Source of the DNA: Syngnathus acus
Lineage: Eukaryota; Chordata; Actinopteri; Syngnathiformes; Syngnathidae
Direction of reading: 5' to 3'
Length of the DNA: 64,000 nt
NCBI RefSeq assembly: GCF_901709675.1
Contig: NC_051101.1
Coordinates: 7,150,501 to 7,214,500 of the forward strand
The notes beneath the pieces are model-generated. The model did no database searches and was not told the origin of the DNA. It saw only the letters and a list, made by a program, of their open reading frames with translations. Positions 57,501 through 64,000 of the stretch are shown piece after piece. Within the stretch, counting starts at the first letter, position 1; each line of letters opens with the position of its first letter. Position numbers and translations under genes: made by a program.

Positions 57501-58550
57501 TTAAGTTGTGCATGAAATCAAATCATTTAAATCATAATAAAATGTGTGAAACATCATTTTCTGAGCTGGCTGGCTCTAAGATGGTGAAGTCAGGGCAACA
57601 AATCAGCGAGATTGTGAAGATAATACTTTGTTGAAGCTATACAAGAAGTCTCAAAGAAGTACTATCAATAGAAGGTCGACGTTTTGTTTGTCTCTTGTAA
57701 AATAAAAGCTGGTGAGGTACCGCTACATATAGATATTTGGACAATGTTCCTGAGCTATTTGTGCCATAATTCTTAAAGCATGTGAAAGTTCAATACTATA
57801 AAGTCTGTATTTTCATCATCATTGTGGTGGTGCTTAAAGGCAATTCTTAAAAACTCATCCCTTGCCAAGTCTCACCTGTCTTCCAAGTGCTGCCCCCTGG
57901 ATGTCCTCCTGTTGCTGCTGGGCGATGGTGACGCCCAGAACTAGGGTGTGAACCCCGCAGGTGACCGTCGTGATGAGCACGATGGGAGTCAACCTCAAAG
58001 GCAAAGTCAGGAAAAAGGAGAAGCTGAAGAAAGCCTGCCAGCCCACTGTGTCACTAGCCTGGTGAAAGCGGGCATAATTCAAACCCAGGTAGCAGAATAT
58101 TTGGGCCGCTATGAGCACCCACAGGGCATAGGGTACCACCCGCCTTGAGATGCGATCTGGCAGCAGCCCAAAGCGACAAAGCAGGTAGAGGACAATGTCT
58201 GCTAGCAGCCCCATGGACGCCACTAGGACGGAGGCCAGTTTGTCACTGGTGTAGACCACCGCACACATGACAATAACGTAGCTGTCGAAGAGAGCAGCAA
58301 ACACAACCAGCACCAGCAAGGTTTCGTGTCTTTGACGCCTGAAGTAGGTCTGGTAGAGGTTCTCCAGGGACTCCGGTGCAAAGGTGAGGAGCATGAAACG
58401 GGGCAGGCAAAGGCAGCATCCCGAGCTCCTCACCGTGACCTCGTGTGTTCGCCCGACAACCTGCCCGGGGTCGGAGGGCAAAGTCACTGAACAGTCTGCG
58501 GAATACTCAGCAGAGTACTCAGGCTCAGAGAAGGCTCGGTTCCGAGGCAT
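42572..58550 (-). CDS. adcy3: Adenylate cyclase type 3
   Basis: Twenty coding exons: 58550-57876, 53844-53695, 52691-52561, 52185-52074, 51827-51700, 51466-51308, 50672-50510, 50392-50273, 49980-49838, 49373-49212, 49007-48920, 46976-46860, 46747-46491, 46351-46270, 45818-45660, 45521-45375, 44973-44860, 44774-44648, 43958-43834 and 42751-42572. They give 3339 bases, 1112 residues (human 1144). The plan is an N-terminal tail ([12 protein letters not shown]), six helices, catalytic C1 with both metal-binding aspartates ([21 protein letters not shown]), six more helices, then C2 (FADFYTEE-like [43 protein letters not shown]). It ends LPHQVVDS. It makes cAMP from ATP in cilia and olfactory membranes. 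The ATG at 58550 matches human MPRN; an in-frame ATG at 58643 would add 31 residues. The extracellular loop before helix 12 is shortened. Confidence 0.96.
43010..43380. mobile_element. Tc1-like transposase fragment (decayed)
   Basis: Plus-strand pieces such as ttgttccatcaagtctgatc, tctggctggga, cagcactgttcaggagcac and cattttggcaaacttcaaat resemble the complement of a fish Tc1 transposase gene in the right order, with many gaps. It lies in adcy3 intron 19. Confidence is limited because the match is from memory and degenerate. Confidence 0.45.
44382..44596. mobile_element. MITE with acagtggaccct ends
   Basis: acagtggaccctgacttct at the left is mirrored by the complement of aggatccactgt at the right. 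The interior matches the style of a fish MITE (gcgaatatgcaaattcacggg). Flanks are AT-rich and the duplication is at most a short ata. It lies in adcy3 intron 18. Confidence 0.6.
47091..47386. mobile_element. hAT-like MITE with tagggatg ends
   Basis: The left end tagggatgtaccaaaaattc is paired with the complement of the right end tcagtgcatcacta, as in the common fish family whose ends read tagggatgcaccgaaat. The flanks agaaacat and gaaaatac do not give a clean 8-bp duplication. It lies in adcy3 intron 11. Confidence 0.6.
54468..54847 (-). mobile_element. tRNA-headed SINE with 12-bp target-site duplication
   Basis: The 356-base element (54480-54835) is flanked by gtgtgctataat at 54468-54479 and 54836-54847. 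On the minus strand its head carries a perfect RNA polymerase III B box (GGTTCGATTCC, 54780-54770) and an A-box-like TGGTGCAATGGGTAGC, as in a tRNA-derived SINE. The other end is the widespread fish tail gaaccgctta with ggat repeats, shared with L2-type LINEs. It lies in adcy3 intron 1. Confidence 0.85.
56365..56445. mobile_element. MITE fragment (ccattttgcca family)
   Basis: gacggccattttgccaatca, tgaaaatgacatcacagttg and ggctcagtttcggaaaactg share order and sequence with the fragments at 36640 and at the left edge of the window. It is a partial copy. Confidence 0.55.
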
Positions 58551-58643
58551 CATGAAGGTTAACTGTTGGAGCTTTGCTGATTTCTTTCCAACTTGAGACC
58601 TGATGGTATTCACGCAGGCGTCTTGAATGCTCCACCAGCTCAC

Positions 58644-61600
58644 CCCTACATCTCCTTGGATTCCAGAAGTGTACGAAATTCCTCCCGTGTGTTGATTGTC
58701 TTATCGGACTGACACTAGAAAGGCATACACTTACATTGCTGCATTTGGGCTCACTCCATCGAATGCTGCTGTTTAGCTCAGTCCTGTGTCATATCCACAA
58801 ACTGGGCACGCCTCTTCAGCAACATGATCCAGAGATTGTCTTTTCTCCCCCCCTCACTCGGCATCAGCAACGTGACTGGTTCACAGTCTCATTTCCATAG
58901 TGGCTCTCCACAATAATGCACCCAGTCTGAGTGGCTGAATTGAAGTTGAGATCCCTTGGGGAGATGTTTCCATGAGCTCCCATCACCATCATTCCACTGG
59001 CATGGACAGTATGTTGCATGTTGGCCTTCCATAGTCACACTTCATATCCTGAAAAAATGGGAAGACATGAAGGGGAGATATCAAATTAAACAGTCAAACT
59101 CATCATCAGAATTACTATGGATGATCTTGTATGCAAATTGTTGGAGGTACTGTTCCTGGATATATAATGGAAGGTGAACATTTGGTTCATGTTGGAATCT
59201 GTATTGAGGGCAAAACAGAATCGTAAAGCATTGGTCGTTTTTGTCATCATTCGAGGTCCAGGCCCTGTGCTGTGGGCCTACGTACCTGACTGACTGACAT
59301 GACAACATGTTGCGCGGAGCCATACGGACAGTTCTTAAATGCACTTCCACTTTTTTTTTTTTTTGCGTTGTGCAAACATTGAGCATCGCCACAATAATCT
59401 GCGTCCAACCGGCCGTACTGAGATCTGGTGTTTATCTATGCCGTCTAGCAATCCTCTTTCCACTGATGTTGCAGCATTTGGGAGTTTAAGAATGTATAAA
59501 CTATTTCTGAGATGGCAATGTTTAGTTTACGTTGTGCTTCTGCGTCCCGATTCAGTATTTTATCGCGGTAATTGTAATTTCCTACCTCAATTGAGAGCTG
59601 ATATTTTGTGACCATTCTCCCAGATGTCGTGAAATTCTTCACTGATGCATTTACCTACCTTAACGTAGATCCACATTTCGGGTGCTATCCTTACTATTTG
59701 AATCTAGACGTGGGTGTCGTCGGCAGAAATCACAACAGCCTTTATATTTCTTAGTCCCTGTCTGCAGAGAATAAATAAGTACAGTAGAAAAAGTAGCCTC
59801 AGCATAAATTCATTTGTTGTGCGTGTTTTTTTTTCCTCTTTCTCCCTGGTTGGGTGTTTTCCGCAGAAGATACAGCTTCGTCACGAACTGTAAACACCAC
59901 GAACACAATTTCCGTTTTTTTTATGTTGAAATAAAATGTGTTGGACTAAACTAGGACATTAGCGACATAGTAAATAAAGTAATTCAGTAACATGATAGTA
60001 ATGATACAAGTGTGAAAAATGTTGAAAAGCTCAGCTAATGTAGAGTTACATCGTTAACACATAAAATCTGCGCATACAACTATTACAATTATAATTAAAA
60101 ATTAAAAAGTCATTAAACAAATTCATTCATACTCTAAAGTGATCATGGGACTGATTATTTTCAATATTTTAATGTAAACCAATTCATCCATCCATCCAAA
60201 TGTCTGCCAATGTGAGTAAAACAAAGTTGCATCTTGCTCTTGTTTCGAAGGAAGAACCACGCTACTTCCGTTATAGTACTTGCATTTTCTTTCACACTTT
60301 ACACAAACATCTCCACATTTTCTATTTCAGTAACCCCGCCCCCTTAAACAAATTAATAAGTACTGTACTGTACCTATTTTTATTTGTTTGTTTTTCAACT
60401 GACATCTTGCAAATTAATAAATAATGCACTCATAACTCTGCATTATCAATGTATTAATAACATTAAACGTTTTTATACTGTAATTGGAAAATTAAAGATG
60501 GACATACATCAAATAATTTGGAGATTTATATATGAACATTTATCACCTTGATAAAACCGTACTATTTTGAAATTACTGCATCATTCTTTTAATCTGAAAT
60601 AAGATCTAAAAAGTCAGCTTTTGGGACATGTTCCTTTTGTTTTATTTATATGAACACTAATCATCTCAATCAGTTACTTTTCCACGTTACAAACACAAAA
60701 ACAAACCATCGAGGGTATCAAAGCATCCATATAAGAAAAGCACACAGGGGAACAAATCCAAATGCAATCCTAACCGAATTAGACTCATGAATGTTAATGC
60801 ATCTTGATTATCTTCTGCTCATTGGTTTCTCAAAAATACATTCTCAGAAACGTATAGTGTGAAAAGCACTATGTGTAGTGTAACAGCCAAAATGTTTTTC
60901 AAACTTGCAGGAACTGCATTCAGGGAAAGAACAATACAATTTGCTGCCCCAATGTCAATTGGTAAACCAGGGTCAACATTTAACAACTGCAATGCCTAAG
61001 TTGTCAAATGCTGAGGGATTCATATCTGAAATAAGAACCAAATCAAGATAAAGAAAGCATAGATACATTTTGAGGTCAAGATGTTAGAAACTATTACGAA
61101 TCTGACGTGACTATAATATCAAATGAACAAAGCACGTATGTATGTCAAATGAACTATGCCTACTGAGTGCAATTCATTGCTTGATTCCAAATGATCAAAT
61201 GCACGATTTAATGCAACCTTTTTGGCAATTACTGAACACTGCTAGAAGGCCTGTGCCTATTGATTTTTCCACTGAAACCCTGTGCTTACCATCATCAATG
61301 CGCTAGTTGTTGTCCATTTACGTCCTGATGACTATATTCCGACGTTATTTTAGGGACTTTGATGCCATTAGTGTTATTAGGTTTTGACTTAATAATATCC
61401 AAAGAATCTTAGTTGCTGAAGCAAACTGCAGAGGGTGTGTAGTCTACAGATTAATTGCCATGCATTTTAATGCATCAACACTAAGTAATGCATCTCTATT
61501 TTGTGTGCAAGGGTGATATGGCACAGAAGAAAAAACGGATCACTTATGGTTATGAATTAACTGTAATATAGCTAACTGCCATGGTGTATGTAGATTATTT

Positions 61601-61850
61601 TATATTGTGAAATACACAGCCATGTCCCTCTAAATTCCTGTATTCTATTTTTGTTCTTTTAAGGGTTGACCATGACACCTATTGCAGACATTTAAGGTAA
61701 ATAAACGTTTTTTTTTTAATGAGACACGTTTGTAAAATTATCACATTTGTATTTTTTTCCCTCTCTACCACTATCATGTACCTTTCGAGGGATTTAATGA
61801 AAGTGTATTTGTAAGTAAAAAAAAAAAAAAAAAAAAGAGCATTTTTTTTG
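58644..61850. other. Spacer between divergent adcy3 and preb
   Basis: This must contain the adcy3 promoter and any untranslated first exons on the minus strand. A GC-richer segment near 59230-59470 is a candidate, but no splice-bounded exon is convincing. From 59900 to 61800 the sequence is AT-rich with no gene. A 22-base A tract lies at about 61817-61836. Confidence 0.4.
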
Positions 61851-61855
61851 TGGCA

Positions 61856-62075
61856 ACGTCACGGCGCAGTTGACGTCGACGGTGGCTGCTGACGTGTTCG
61901 GGAAGTCGCTGCACGCTGCTTGAACGTGTCGTCACTTCGCGTTGCATCATGGACGCGCCGGCCATTTTACACATCACAAGACTTTGATCGAAACTGATCA
62001 GAATGAAATAATCAGCTGTTGCATTTGTAGACCCGATTAAATGACTACATGAGGAACACCGAGCCATTTGCACAG
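61856..62075 (+). promoter_or_regulatory. preb: preb promoter and untranslated first exon
   Basis: Three TGACG motifs fall within 41 bases: tgacgt on the minus strand at 61856-61861, tgacgtc at 61871-61877 and tgacgtg at 61890-61896. A fourth cgtca is at 61930-61934. A donor CACAG|gtaggc at 62075 probably ends an untranslated exon spliced to the acceptor before 62860. TGACGTG is the core of the UPRE bound by XBP1 and ATF6, and TGACGTC is CRE-like. That would suit a gene for ER export, but it is inference. Confidence 0.5.
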
Positions 62076-62912
62076 GTAGGCGATCTCAAATTTAATGATC
62101 AAATATAAGAATACGGTATACTAGCAGGAAGTCGCGTTAACTAGCCTTTAGCTGCTCAACTAGAACGCACACTTGGTCACAAATAACAGTCACTCACTCA
62201 TCTTAAACAAATGTTTCCCAAGAAAAATGATCGGGATTGTTTGTGCGTTACACATATCGACGCACAAGGAGTGCTCACATACCTGCCATTTAAAACATTC
62301 GTGGTTTACAGTATTTGAGCTGAGTGGCTTCAATGCTTGTGTTCAGGATTTAAATAATCTGCTTAAAACTACCATTTAGTACTATGACACTCATGTGATA
62401 ATGCCACACGTTAGTGGAGAATTGCTGTTACTGTAAACACGTCATTCTTTAACTTGCGATGAAGTCAGTCACAGAGCTGCAGAGCAGTGCAAGTGCAACC
62501 TCCTGCCACATAAAAAAAAAAAAAAAAGTACGGCTGGACTTTTCACAATGGGTTGCAATTGGATGTCAACGCTGACTGCACAATTAATTTATGTTTTCAG
62601 AAAGCAACTTGCAAACTGTTTTTGGGAAAAACTGAAGATAACAAAAAATATAAGAAGGTCTATTTAAAAAGACACAGGGGACTGAGGTGAGACTGTTTAG
62701 GATGCGCTGAGCCTTTAAAAATGCTGTGGTATTTTTGCTGACAAGGCAGAAGGCGCATGCTTGAAAACTTTCAAACATCATAATGCTACACTCCCTCCAA
62801 CAGGTGACGCCTTTGAGGCTCAGCAAAAGTCAATGCTAAATGCTCATGTTTTGCTGCAGGTGGCATTGCATGCAACGCTTTTATGAAGAACTGAGTGAAT
62901 TGTTGGCCAGCC

Positions 62913-64000
62913 ATGGGCAAACGGAAGGTGCCAGATCTCTACAGAGCCCCCTTTCCCCTGTACTCCATCAAAATTGACCCTAAAGCAGGACTAGTGGTCT
63001 TAGCAGGAGGAGGAGGAGCTTCCAAGACTGGCATCAAGAATGGTGTGGTAAGCACAGTGCACAAGTTCTTCAACTTTCTGTTAAATGTCTTAACTCACAT
63101 GTAATGTTCACAAAATATTCACGGCTTTATTACAGCACTTCCTGGAGCTACAGTTGGTTGGAGAAAACCAGTACAGTGCCAGCCTGCTTCACTCACACGA
63201 CACTGTCACACGTGCCACCATGAATTTGGCGTTAGGCGATGGGGTGATTGCTGCAGGTCAAGATGGAACATGCTCTTTGATGACATTTGCTGATTGCACA
63301 CAGAAAAGTGGAGACACGGCTGCTGATAATGATGGTATGCAGTGCTACGTTTGACCTGAAACTTGACTACAACTTCCAGAAGGTTGAAGAATTTTAAGAC
63401 GTCCGTTTTCAAAACCTTATCTTTTGTGACACTCCAAATCTCTGTCTTCTACGTAGAAAACAATGTGCAAAAAGGTAATGCCAGGCAACGAGGTGGTAAA
63501 CGAAACAAAGGCGGAAAGGAGGATGCTGCTGCTGCTGCTGTCACTGGGTCTGATATGAAGGATGAGACGGCGCACATCACCGTGACAAGACTGGCAGAAC
63601 TGCAGTCAGATCTGAACCCTGAGGACCCACTCCAAAAGGTGGTCAGATTTAGTCATGACCTCAGCCTGCTCCTGACAGGAGGCACAGACGGACACATCAG
63701 AGTCTGGGAGGTAAGCGTTGCAACTTCGGAACTTCACTCGATATTATAGATCTCGTTGATTTCAATCAGTTATAAATCCTAAATTGATTCTCCTTCCAGT
63801 TTCCATCCCTGAAGAAAAAACTTGACTTTAAAGCACATGAAGGAGAGATAGAAGACCTGGATCTGAGCCCAGGAAACAAGGTTGCGCACAAACAATCGCT
63901 TTGTCATACTGCACCAATGTAAACCATGACTTTTACTTGATTGTTACAATAACTGTTGTTTCCATGCAGCACCTGGTAACTGTTGGCAGGGACTTTGCTT
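62913..64000 (+). CDS. preb: Prolactin regulatory element-binding protein (Sec12), N-terminal part
   Basis: Five coding exons: 62913-63047, 63136-63334, 63457-63710, 63800-63880 and 63970 onward, cut by the right edge. The protein begins [20 protein letters not shown] and continues [34 protein letters not shown], a low-complexity lysine/glycine and Ala5 stretch, then WD40 blades ([36 protein letters not shown]). This is PREB, the vertebrate Sec12: an ER membrane WD40 protein that is the exchange factor for SAR1 and starts COPII coat assembly. It also has a reported nuclear role at the prolactin promoter. The ATG has a good context (ccagccATGG). The donor after 63880 (gttgcg) is weak but keeps the conserved frame. 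The single C-terminal membrane helix lies outside the window. Confidence 0.94.

Larger units (their letters stand above)
53845..57875 (-). other. adcy3: adcy3 intron 1
   Basis: This 4-kb intron is the longest in adcy3. It holds the SINE at 54480-54835 and a fragment of the ccattttgcca MITE family at about 56365-56435. The remainder is AT-rich, and no exon or other gene is seen in it. Confidence 0.7.

Noticed and set aside
61774-62073. 99-residue minus-strand frame over the preb promoter
   Set aside because: It contains a phenylalanine run from a poly-A tract and overlaps CpG-rich promoter sequence; no domain is visible.

Overview
This is nuclear DNA from a teleost fish. The genes carry many small introns with GT-AG (occasionally GC-AG) borders and encode vertebrate proteins. 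The spaces between and inside genes hold fish-type repeats: hAT, Tc1-like and palindromic MITE relics, a 5'-truncated LINE, a tRNA-headed SINE and long CA/GT microsatellites. I cannot name the species; compact introns and repeat types suggest a percomorph, which is inference only.

Layout from left to right. zup1 (minus, 3' part beyond the left edge) is head-to-head with kpna5 (plus, complete coding region 5647-10002). Between them lies a 1.2 kb deleted transposon that keeps the first exons of a THAP gene and of a YqaJ-type nuclease gene, facing each other. From 11.9 to 14.5 kb a composite repeat occurs twice. gprc6a (minus, complete, 17445-24601) follows and carries a LINE tail and two nested DNA elements in its introns. 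It is divergent from cnih4 (plus, complete, 25495-26808). A 339-bp tandem array of long hairpins (28.2-29.6 kb) separates the 3' end of cnih4 from the convergent wdr26 (minus, complete, 31652-38386). adcy3 (minus, complete, 42572-58550, 20 coding exons) comes next and is divergent from preb (plus, first five coding exons, running off the right edge).

The exon chains of kpna5, gprc6a, cnih4, wdr26 and adcy3 were assembled by hand. In each the phases fit and the summed length is a whole number of codons: 536, 919, 139, 607 and 1112 residues. From memory of the human map, zup1-kpna5-gprc6a matches 6q22, cnih4-wdr26 matches 1q42 and adcy3-preb matches 2p23, so this block joins three segments that are apart in human.

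The genes do not form one pathway. They cover UFM1-type/K63 ubiquitin proteolysis (zup1), nuclear import (kpna5), amino-acid sensing (gprc6a), ER export (cnih4 and preb/Sec12), a CTLH E3 ligase adaptor (wdr26) and cAMP synthesis (adcy3). I found no clear sign of an undescribed coding system. The most notable non-coding items are the paired complementary microsatellites around the last wdr26 exon, the hairpin array, and the transposon ends next to the zup1 promoter.
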